From a virus: a stretch of DNA of 63,334 nucleotides. Numbering within the stretch: the first letter of the stretch is position 1; the number at the start of each line of letters is the position of its first letter. A model generated the notes under the pieces. It made no database searches. It saw only the letters and a list, made by a program, of their open reading frames with translations, and was not told the origin of the DNA. This document shows positions 57,752-63,334 of this stretch, in pieces. The stretch is from positions 1 through 63,334 of the IMG/VR virus record IMGVR_UViG_3300047494_000258; one strand, given 5' to 3'. The position numbers and the translations under genes were made by a program.

Positions 57752-58350
57752 CTGAGCCGATGGAAGCCTATCCGTTGTACTGGCCAGAGGGTCGCCCTCG
57801 AGTGCCACGGTACAGCCGCCAGAAAGCCAAGTTTGACACGAGCTTCGTCCGCGCGCGCGACAACATCGTTCGCGAAGTGAAGCTGCTGACGAACTCCTAT
57901 CGGGAACCGACCGTCATCATCTCGACCAATCTCCCGCTGCGCCGTGACGGATTGCCATTGGCGAGTGCAAAGAAGGTCGACGATCCTGCCGTAGCCGTCT
58001 ACTTCACCTACAAGGATCGCCAGCGCTGCTTTGCCTGTGATCGCTGGGATGCCATCGAAGACAATATGCAGGCGATCTGCAAGACGATCGAGGCGCTGCG
58101 TGGCATCGCTCGGTGGGGTACCGGGGACATGTTGGAAGCGGCGTTTACAGGATTCACAGCGCTCCCTTCGAACAAAGCGAAGCACTGGACCGAGGTCCTC
58201 GGCTTCCCATCAAACGTGACCATTACCGCAGACCAGGTACGTGCCAAGTATCGCGAATTGGCGGCGATCCACCATCCGGATCGCGGGGGCAGTCACACCA
58301 AAATGGCAGAGATCAATGCCGCACGAGACGAAGCGCTAAGGAGCCTTTAA
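57748..58350 (+). CDS. J-domain phage protein
   Basis: 200 residues, ATGA overlap with the reverse transcriptase. Residues ~155-200 form a J domain with HHPDRGGS (HPD at about 176-178), able to stimulate Hsp70/DnaK. The N-terminal part (PLYWPEGRPRVPRYSRQKAKFDTSF, TVIISTNLPLRRDGLPLA) is common in Burkholderia-type phages. It may recruit host DnaK in replication; the coupling to the DGR may be only positional. Confidence 0.8.
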   Translation: MTEPMEAYPLYWPEGRPRVPRYSRQKAKFDTSFVRARDNIVREVKLLTNSYREPTVIISTNLPLRRDGLPLASAKKVDDPAVAVYFTYKDRQRCFACDRWDAIEDNMQAICKTIEALRGIARWGTGDMLEAAFTGFTALPSNKAKHWTEVLGFPSNVTITADQVRAKYRELAAIHHPDRGGSHTKMAEINAARDEALRSL

Positions 58351-59429
58351 TGACCAGATCAGAAGCAATCGAGAGTGCTGCGCGAGCCACGGCAAAATGG
58401 CTACGTGCCCAAGCGTCTAACTCTGGTGAAGCGACTGGGCCGACATGGGGCCATATCCTCAACCTCGAGCGTCAGCTCGCCCTTCCCCCCGACCCAGCGC
58501 CGAAGATGCCAGAGCCGATTGGCTACCTGCTGCCAAAAGATGTAGAGCATTTACGCAAGGGAACCGACCACAATCGAACGGCATTTGTCTACGCAGAGCC
58601 ACAGGGCGATTGGACGTTTCCAATTTACGCCAGCGCCCCAGTCGCCGCGCAAGGTGAGGCAGTGCTTAAAGGCGAAGAACTAGCCCGTTTCTTGATGCGC
58701 AGCGCTGGATTGCCGACTAAAGACGAACCGAGTGATCAGGAGCCGAGCGCGCAGAGCGTTACCGTTGACGGCGTGCGCTTTGACTTTGCGTATCTCTCGG
58801 TGCTCGCCAAGGCTCCCATTGGCACGCTGATTCGCGTGGCAGATCGGGAGGGCGACGGTCTTGTGCTCGTTAATGAGTCGCAGCCCATTCCGGCAGATAG
58901 CGGGGCGAGAGAGGCATTTGTGTTGATGCCTGTCGAGCCGACTAAAGCGATGATTGAGGCCGGTCTGTTAGACGATGACAGCCCAGATGGTTTTGTGAAT
59001 ATGGATGCAGCGTATCGCCGCATGCTCGACGCCCACCCCTCCGCACCACAACGACCCTCAGATGACGAACTCTGGGACCAGACTCTTCAAGAGCGCGACG
59101 ACTACCACGAATGGGCCGACAAACTCGCCAATGCCATTGCGAGCCATTTTGGTGTTGAGATTGGCGAGCACAGCAATCTTAATGAGCCTTGGGCCAATGC
59201 ACTTGAGGCAATCGAAGCGGCGCACGAACCCTCCGCACCAAATGACGAGGCGCGAGAAGCGCTGAAGGAACTGCTGAGACTTTATGACTGGCGCTTTGTT
59301 TTGGCTGACCGAGAGAAGGCCGAAGGAGACGAAGCCTTTCAACGTGAAACTAGCAAGTTGTTGCGGCAATATGGCGAAGAGAAAAAGGTCGCATGGGTCA
59401 ACGCACGCCGCGTTCTGGGGGACAAATGA
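58350..59429 (+). CDS. Modular early protein of unknown function
   Basis: 359 residues from ATG 58350, overlapping the previous stop by one base; longer in-frame starts fall inside the J-domain gene. Contains MPEPIGYLLPKDVEHLRKG, a disordered Ser/Pro stretch near 125-135, VEPTKAMIEAGLLDDDSPDGF...AAYRRMLDAHPSAPQRP and a helical C terminus. This composite layout occurs in phage Ea22/Ead-type early genes. Function unknown. Confidence 0.6.
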   Translation: MTRSEAIESAARATAKWLRAQASNSGEATGPTWGHILNLERQLALPPDPAPKMPEPIGYLLPKDVEHLRKGTDHNRTAFVYAEPQGDWTFPIYASAPVAAQGEAVLKGEELARFLMRSAGLPTKDEPSDQEPSAQSVTVDGVRFDFAYLSVLAKAPIGTLIRVADREGDGLVLVNESQPIPADSGAREAFVLMPVEPTKAMIEAGLLDDDSPDGFVNMDAAYRRMLDAHPSAPQRPSDDELWDQTLQERDDYHEWADKLANAIASHFGVEIGEHSNLNEPWANALEAIEAAHEPSAPNDEAREALKELLRLYDWRFVLADREKAEGDEAFQRETSKLLRQYGEEKKVAWVNARRVLGDK

Positions 59430-59569
59430 ACTACTGCCTATCCTGCAAATCTTTCAACCCGGTTCACTGGGATTGGTGCCCTACATGCGCCGCTAGAAAG
59501 GCGGTTAGGCAGGCGTTTAAAGCCGCACGCCGCGTTCTCGGCCAGGGAGAGAATGGAGAGGGGACGTGA
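59426..59569 (+). CDS. 47-residue zinc-ribbon protein
   Basis: ATG 59426 overlaps the stop of the preceding gene. MNYCLSCKSFNPVHWDWCPTC gives C-x2-C...C-x2-C, followed by a basic helix (RKAVRQAFKAARRVL). Coupled to the XRE gene by a 4-bp overlap. Probably nucleic-acid or protein-binding. Confidence 0.65.
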   Translation: MNYCLSCKSFNPVHWDWCPTCAARKAVRQAFKAARRVLGQGENGEGT

Positions 59570-59880
59570 GCCTATCCGTACTTTTCGGCGAGTGGGTCAA
59601 GAGGCAACGTGACTCTCGCAATTGGACCTTGGATCAGGTCGCTAATTCCGCTGGCGTATCGCGCGCATCGCTTTGGGAAATCGAGCACGGTCGCATCAAA
59701 GCGACGCTAGAGCATGCGGAGAAGATTGCCGGTGCTTTCGGCTATGGTCTGATTGAAGCTCTCGCTGAGGCCGTCAAGGGTTTTCAGGAACCACGCGCCT
59801 ACGAAGTAGCCATCCAAGAGGCCCTTGCAATGGCGGAACGCTGCGCTGCTGTTTTGAAGCGTGAGCTGAGTGAACCATGA
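59566..59880 (+). CDS. XRE-family regulator
   Basis: 104 residues from GTG 59566. FGEWVKRQRDSRNWTLDQVANSAGVSRASLWEIEHGR is a classic XRE helix-turn-helix (about 7-43), followed by a helical region AEKIAGAFGYGLIEALAEAV. Regulates unknown targets in the early arm, perhaps the adjacent lysogeny genes. Confidence 0.8.
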   Translation: MSLSVLFGEWVKRQRDSRNWTLDQVANSAGVSRASLWEIEHGRIKATLEHAEKIAGAFGYGLIEALAEAVKGFQEPRAYEVAIQEALAMAERCAAVLKRELSEP

Positions 59881-60053
59881 CCTCAAGCAAAGCAACGCCT
59901 CAAATCCCACTCGGAGCAAGTCCAAATCATCGGTGCTTCATTCCCGACAAGTGGCAATGCTTAAACTGTCAGAACGTCAACACTGATTGGATTCTTTGGT
60001 GTTTACGTTGCTCGGTGCCAAAGCAATTCTTTAATGCCGGGAAGTGTCTGTGA
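59877..60053 (+). CDS. 58-residue zinc-ribbon-like protein
   Basis: ATG 59877 (ATGA with the preceding stop). PDKWQCLNCQNVNTDWILWCLRCSVPKQ carries C-x2-C...C-x2-C. Similar in layout to the 47-residue protein two genes upstream. Not detected as a typical ORF because of length. Confidence 0.6.
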   Translation: MTSSKATPQIPLGASPNHRCFIPDKWQCLNCQNVNTDWILWCLRCSVPKQFFNAGKCL

Positions 60054-60166
60054 CCCCAACCAAGGAGCAGCAGCAAGTGAGCGGTCTTCGTGCGCCGAAG
60101 CATCCACTGATGCTCAGCTATGACACCAAGCTCGACACCTACAATTCATCGGGAGAATATTCTTGA
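60050..60166 (+). CDS. 38-residue candidate protein
   Basis: GTG 60050 overlaps the previous stop (GTGA) and the frame runs to TGA at 60,166. GLRAPKHPLMLSYDTKLDTYNSSGEY. The stop overlaps the TTG start of the next gene. Supported only by coupling. Confidence 0.4.
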   Translation: MTPTKEQQQVSGLRAPKHPLMLSYDTKLDTYNSSGEYS

Positions 60167-60903
60167 ACAAAAAGAGCATCCACGCACTATTTTCTATCGC
60201 CTGCTTAGTCTCGGGTTGTGGCGGCGGCGGAGGAGGATCTAGCTCCGCAACTGCTACCCCGCCACCGGTCATCAAGCATGCCGTTGTTGTTGCTGCCTAT
60301 GGAGATTCGACGGTGGAATCTCTGTCGCTGATCGATGGTTCCTATCAGTTCACGTCGCCCACTGTGACTCAGCTGCTGCAGGCGGACCTAGATGATCCAC
60401 TGATGACGGTCCAAAACGACGGCGATGGCGGCAGCACCTCCCAGGACTGGCTGTACGGCGGAAACGCGACGGGCCAGGTGCGCCGGACAATCACCCAGAC
60501 GTGGGCGCAAACGATGGCCGCGCAGCCCGCCAAGGTGATCGATATCACACTGGGGATCAACGATTCTGGTGCGCTCAAGTTGTCGGTCGCTCAGTTCATG
60601 GCAAACATCGAAACGATGGTTCTGCAGGCCGAGGCTGCCGGGAAGGTCGTGATCCTTGAGTCACCGAACGCAACAAACCCGCCCAATGACGAACTGGGCT
60701 ATTTCTCCCTAGCCGAAGCCGCATTCTGCAAAACGAATGGCTGCATCTTTGTCGACCAGTACTACCACATGAGGTCGCTGGCCAATTGGGAGGCGCTCCT
60801 CTCTGATGGCATTCATCCAACCCTCGCTGGCTACGAGATGAAGGCGGCTTACTCGGCGTCAATCATCAGGCCTGCGCTGGAAAAGCTCGAGAACGCGCAG
60901 TAG
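60163..60903 (+). CDS. SGNH-hydrolase lipoprotein
   Basis: 246 residues from TTG 60163 with GGGAG upstream. Signal peptide and lipobox LVSGC (Cys19), then a Gly/Ser linker. SGNH blocks: AYGDS with catalytic Ser49, Asn133 in LGIND, and Asp215-x-x-His218 in SDGIHPT. An envelope-anchored esterase/lipase-type enzyme, possibly removing acetyl groups from surface sugars. Lies next to the integrase, a site for lysogenic-conversion genes. Confidence 0.8.
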   Translation: MNKKSIHALFSIACLVSGCGGGGGGSSSATATPPPVIKHAVVVAAYGDSTVESLSLIDGSYQFTSPTVTQLLQADLDDPLMTVQNDGDGGSTSQDWLYGGNATGQVRRTITQTWAQTMAAQPAKVIDITLGINDSGALKLSVAQFMANIETMVLQAEAAGKVVILESPNATNPPNDELGYFSLAEAAFCKTNGCIFVDQYYHMRSLANWEALLSDGIHPTLAGYEMKAAYSASIIRPALEKLENAQ

Positions 60904-60921
60904 GGAGAATCGAACCACGCT

Positions 60922-61128
60922 ATGAGCAGGTTTCTGACCGACCCAGAGGTCCGCATACTGACTGGACGTGCTCATAAGGGCGCCCAGATTGACCAGTTGC
61001 GCCGCATGGGGATACCCTTCTTTATCAACGCGGCCGGTCGGCCTGTGGTGACTACCAGCGCTGTTGAAGGAAAGAAGGAAGAACCCATGCCGAAAACTTG
61101 GACTCCGAGGCTGGTCAATGGGACGTAG
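60922..61128 (+). CDS. DUF4224 protein next to integrase
   Basis: 68 residues: FLTDPEVRILTGRAHKGAQIDQLRRMGIPFFINAAGRPVV is the DUF4224 core, a small helix-turn-helix-like domain frequently encoded immediately before phage integrases. May act as an excisionase or directionality factor. It overlaps the start of the integrase by 11 bp. Confidence 0.8.
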   Translation: MSRFLTDPEVRILTGRAHKGAQIDQLRRMGIPFFINAAGRPVVTTSAVEGKKEEPMPKTWTPRLVNGT

Positions 61129-62152
61129 GCCCACACGTAACCCGAATCTGCCGCGAGGGATGCGTGCGCGTTATCGTGGGAAGAAGGTCTATTACTTCTA
61201 CGATGCCGGTGGCGTACCTCGCAAAGAGATCGCGCTGGGAAGTGACTACGTGCTCGCCGTCAAAAAGTGGGCTGAGCTGGATATCAAACCCATTCCGGAG
61301 AACCTGGTGATGTTAAAAGACGTCACCGATCGATATCTGCGGGAGGTTGTGCCTAAGAAGGCGGCGCGCACCCAAAAGGACAATGCTATCGAGATGAAGA
61401 ACCTACTGGCGTTCTTCAATGACCCTCCAGCAGCACTAGATCAGATCCGTCCGCTGCATGTCCGTCAGTACTTGGAGCACCGCAAGGATGCCAAGGTGCG
61501 TGCGACGCGCGAGAAAGCGCTGCTGTCTCACGTTTTCAATATGGCGAGGGAATGGGGCTATACCGACATGCCCAACCCTTGCGCCGGTATCAAAGGCGTC
61601 AAATCACAGCGAACCGTCTATATCGAAGAGGAGATCTATCGCGCAGTCTACGAGGCCGCGAATCAACCGCTGCGCGATGCTATGGATTTGGCCTATCTGA
61701 CGGGCCAGCGGCCGGCAGATACCCTTTCCATGTCAGAAACAGACATCCGCGATGGGGCGTTGGAAGTCGATCAGGGTAAGACCGGCACCAAGGTTCGGAT
61801 CGAGATCGTCGGCGAGCTCAAGACGCTGCTCGACAACATCGCTGCCCGCAAGAAGTTGATGCCGGTCAGAGCGCTTGCCCTTGTGATCAACGAGAAAGGG
61901 CGACCTTTCAGCTATTCGGCGATGGACAACCGCTGGGAGCACGCGCGCGCGCGGGCCGTAAAGGCGTACCCAAAGCTGAAGGAAGCGATTCTGCAGTTCC
62001 AGTTCCGGGACTTGCGCGCCAAGGCCGGTACCGACAAAGCGGCATCGGATGGCGTCCACCAGGCGCAGCGGCAACTGGGCCATTCGTCAGTGACGACCAC
62101 GGAAATCTACGTGCGCAACCGGAGGGGTGAGAAGGTCACGCCGACCAGGTGA
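61118..62152 (+). CDS. int: Tyrosine integrase
   Basis: 344 residues from ATG 61118 (a longer frame to 61,064 lies inside the DUF4224 gene). Arg198 in TGQRPADTL, Arg300 in RDLRAK, His322 in LGHSS and Tyr331 in EIYVRN are the catalytic residues. At the position of the usual His two before Arg300 sits Arg297, a substitution seen in this branch. The N-terminal arm (RRPTRNPNLPRGMRARYRGKKVYYFYD) should bind arm-type sites. Ends 119 bp before the tRNA fragment, as expected for attP-proximal integrases. Confidence 0.93.
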   Translation: MGRRPTRNPNLPRGMRARYRGKKVYYFYDAGGVPRKEIALGSDYVLAVKKWAELDIKPIPENLVMLKDVTDRYLREVVPKKAARTQKDNAIEMKNLLAFFNDPPAALDQIRPLHVRQYLEHRKDAKVRATREKALLSHVFNMAREWGYTDMPNPCAGIKGVKSQRTVYIEEEIYRAVYEAANQPLRDAMDLAYLTGQRPADTLSMSETDIRDGALEVDQGKTGTKVRIEIVGELKTLLDNIAARKKLMPVRALALVINEKGRPFSYSAMDNRWEHARARAVKAYPKLKEAILQFQFRDLRAKAGTDKAASDGVHQAQRQLGHSSVTTTEIYVRNRRGEKVTPTR

Positions 62153-62155
62153 AAA

Positions 62156-62230
62156 CCGTTCCGCAAAAACGGAGGCATCCGCGCCCAGCCTAGCTTTCCA
62201 GACCCCATTTGTGGTACTTTTGCGGAACGG
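62156..62230. repeat. 13-bp inverted repeats beside attR
   Basis: CCGTTCCGCAAAA at 62,156-62,168 and its exact reverse complement at 62,218-62,230, separated by 49 bp, lying between the integrase stop and the tRNA fragment. Suited to be integrase or excisionase arm-type sites. They could alternatively fold as a weak terminator after int. Confidence 0.6.
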
Positions 62231-62270
62231 AAATCTGGCTAAAACCCGCATGGATGCTCAGTTCTGCGAC

Positions 62271-62318
62271 GGACTGTTAATCCGCAGGTCCCTGGTTCGA
62301 GTCCAGGTCGGGGAGCCA
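62271..62318 (+). tRNA. tRNA-Asn 3' fragment (attR core)
   Basis: GGACTGTTAATCC (anticodon GTT loop) runs into CCTGG-TTCGAGT-CCAGG (T arm) and the acceptor strand TCGGGGA-G-CCA, ending at 62,318. The D-arm and 5' acceptor strand are absent: the sequence upstream (ATGGATGCTCAG) does not pair. So this is the 3' half of tRNA-Asn left by integration. The full tRNA should be at the other phage end. Confidence 0.88.
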
Positions 62319-62324
62319 AATTGG

Positions 62325-62350
62325 AACGGCTTGCAACGATGCAAGCCGTT
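62325..62350 (+). terminator. Host terminator after tRNA-Asn
   Basis: AACGGCTTGCA and TGCAAGCCGTT make an 11-bp perfect stem with ACGA loop, starting six bases after the tRNA CCA. The following T tract is weak. Likely the original 3' terminator of the host tRNA gene, now downstream of attR. Confidence 0.7.
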
Positions 62351-62407
62351 TGCATTTCTGAGCGTGGAATCAACTCAGCCGCACGCCCTAACAGTCAGAA
62401 GAAGGCC

Positions 62408-63334
62408 TCAGGCTGCGGCCTTAAATCGTTCATATCGCTGCGCGAGGCGGTCCCGATCCGGGCGGTCTTTAGCACGGTTGGGCAAGTAAATCATTTCACC
62501 GTTCAGCCGCTTTAGAGCTTCGAGCATAGGCCCGTCGTTTTGCACCAGCAGTCGGTCGGCGACGTGCAATTTGTAGTCCGGATCGATGCCGATCAGATGA
62601 GCATCGAATGCCGCATGATGGATTTTCGAGAGTGGGATGCCGTTTGGTACCATCGGCTGCCCGAGCTTCTCGTCCTTGTCAGAAATGATGTGCGCGGCGT
62701 CAAGCAACAAGGCTTCCGGTAAACCTGATAGCGCACAGCGACCGTTATAGGCGGTAATGACAGCCTCGCGAAATGATGCCTGATGCAGACGTTGCTTGAC
62801 AGCTCGCAGCGCGTAACGCCGTTCAAGGGCATTCTCCGGCGGCACGAGTGCATCTTGATCCGGTGCGCCGAACGACACCCTCGCTTTCAACGCCTTCGCG
62901 TCCCAGCCTGAAATGAACGCTGGCAACATGGCTTTGTAGCGGCCAGGTGCGATTCCAAGAAAATAGATGATCGGTACTCGGTCCTCGAACGCCTCTCGCA
63001 ACCACCGGTTATCGGCCGCGTCCGGGTTCTGCCCCATGAAGGCATAGTCCACCGTCTCGTCACCCTCGAATATCTGGCGGTGCACCTCGCGCTGGTCGTC
63101 GTACCAGACCTTGGCACCCGGTTTCGGGAATACGGTCTTTATCGAGAGCAGGAACCGCATTCGCTGCGGCTTGAAAATCCCGCGCTGCGGATTGATGAGC
63201 GGAAAGCGTTCACCTTGAAAGACAAAGCCGGGCTTTAACTCGATTGCCGTCAAATGATCGTGAATTTCCCCCAACTTTCGGACCTGCCCGAAAGCCGCCA
63301 ATCGCATCTGCGTATCGGTGTCACCTTCAGCCAT
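62408..63334 (-). CDS. Host HNH endonuclease (restriction-type)
   Basis: 308 residues with ATG at 63,334, the window edge; more N-terminal sequence outside cannot be excluded. The C-terminal domain reads YNGRCALSGLPEALLLDAAHIISDKD, LGQPMVPNGIPLSKIHHAAFDAHLIGI, the HNH motif of the YisB/putative restriction endonuclease family. The N-terminal ~180 residues form a DNA-reading-type domain (WYDDQREVHRQIFEGDETVDYAFMG). It follows the att site, so it is host DNA flanking the prophage. Confidence 0.8.
   Translation of the reverse strand: MAEGDTDTQMRLAAFGQVRKLGEIHDHLTAIELKPGFVFQGERFPLINPQRGIFKPQRMRFLLSIKTVFPKPGAKVWYDDQREVHRQIFEGDETVDYAFMGQNPDAADNRWLREAFEDRVPIIYFLGIAPGRYKAMLPAFISGWDAKALKARVSFGAPDQDALVPPENALERRYALRAVKQRLHQASFREAVITAYNGRCALSGLPEALLLDAAHIISDKDEKLGQPMVPNGIPLSKIHHAAFDAHLIGIDPDYKLHVADRLLVQNDGPMLEALKRLNGEMIYLPNRAKDRPDRDRLAQRYERFKAAA

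Larger units (their letters stand above)
1..62318. mobile_element. Integrated temperate phage (myovirus-type), right end in window
   Basis: A continuous phage genome: lysis, tail, head and packaging genes on the minus strand, a CI/Cro-type switch near 45.4 kb, and an early/lysogeny arm on the plus strand that ends in a tyrosine integrase. The right boundary is a 3' tRNA-Asn fragment directly after the integrase, typical of attR after integration into a tRNA 3' end. The left boundary is not seen; the intact tRNA-Asn should lie left of position 1. Sheath, tube and baseplate genes indicate a contractile tail. Most structural genes look intact, so the prophage may be functional, although a few accessory genes are broken. 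Confidence 0.93.

Noticed and set aside
58113-58349. Upstream extension of the 359-residue early protein
   Set aside because: The extension overlaps the J-domain coding region in another frame; the ATG at 58,350 fits the operon.
62271-62318. Complete functional tRNA gene
   Set aside because: The 5' acceptor strand and D arm are missing, so only an att fragment is supported.
1-63334. CRISPR array
   Set aside because: No regularly spaced direct repeats with unique spacers were seen; the only repeats are the DGR copies, operators and protein-coded repeats.

Overview
The window is almost entirely one temperate-phage genome integrated in a bacterial chromosome. The phage runs from the left edge (its left end lies outside the window) to a tRNA-Asn 3'-end fragment at about 62,271-62,318. 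The last ~1 kb, with an HNH endonuclease gene, looks like host DNA. The G+C-rich codon use and the gene families (DUF2280 terminase, DUF1367, gpJ/gpV/gpW baseplate, Rz/Rz1) point to a beta- or gammaproteobacterial host such as a Burkholderiales or Xanthomonadales member. The sequence alone does not settle the genus.

Layout. A lambda-like switch sits at 45.1-47.1 kb: a leftward Cro/YdaS gene, three spaced 17-bp operators, a rightward LexA-type CI repressor co-transcribed with a lipoprotein, a terminator, then two more operators over the rightward early promoter. Leftward from Cro come a CII-like regulator and a run of small proteins, a helicase-methyltransferase fusion, a PAPS-reductase/DndC-like enzyme, DnaB, a GIY-YIG nuclease, a replication initiator, DUF1367, a Ref-like nuclease and a putative Q-like antiterminator (45-33.4 kb). 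A promoter followed by a terminator (33.47-33.37 kb) resembles the lambda pR'-tR' late switch. The late operon follows: terminase, portal, protease/scaffold, capsid, connectors, contractile sheath and tube, a frameshifted tail-assembly chaperone, tape measure, baseplate, fibres, then endolysin, holin and spanins (31.6-0 kb). The virion is therefore predicted to be a myovirus.

The rightward arm (47.1-62.2 kb) carries a recombination pair (annealing-like protein plus YqaJ exonuclease), a KTSC protein, a C5 methyltransferase with eight internal ADPR repeats, a Gp37/Gp68 (DUF5131) protein, and a complete diversity-generating retroelement (DGR). It ends with a J-domain protein, small zinc-ribbon proteins, an XRE regulator, an SGNH-hydrolase lipoprotein, a DUF4224 protein and a tyrosine integrase.

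The DGR is the main discovery. It has an Avd protein, a reverse transcriptase with YVDD, one 84-bp template repeat (56,557-56,640) and three variable repeats at the 3' ends of three genes (47,867; 55,412; 55,911). Each variable repeat differs from the template at exactly ten template adenines, and only one other mismatch occurs in the variable part across all three. One target lies about 8.6 kb from the template, beyond recombination and methyltransferase genes, and all three targets sit in the early/lysogenic arm, not beside the tail fibres.
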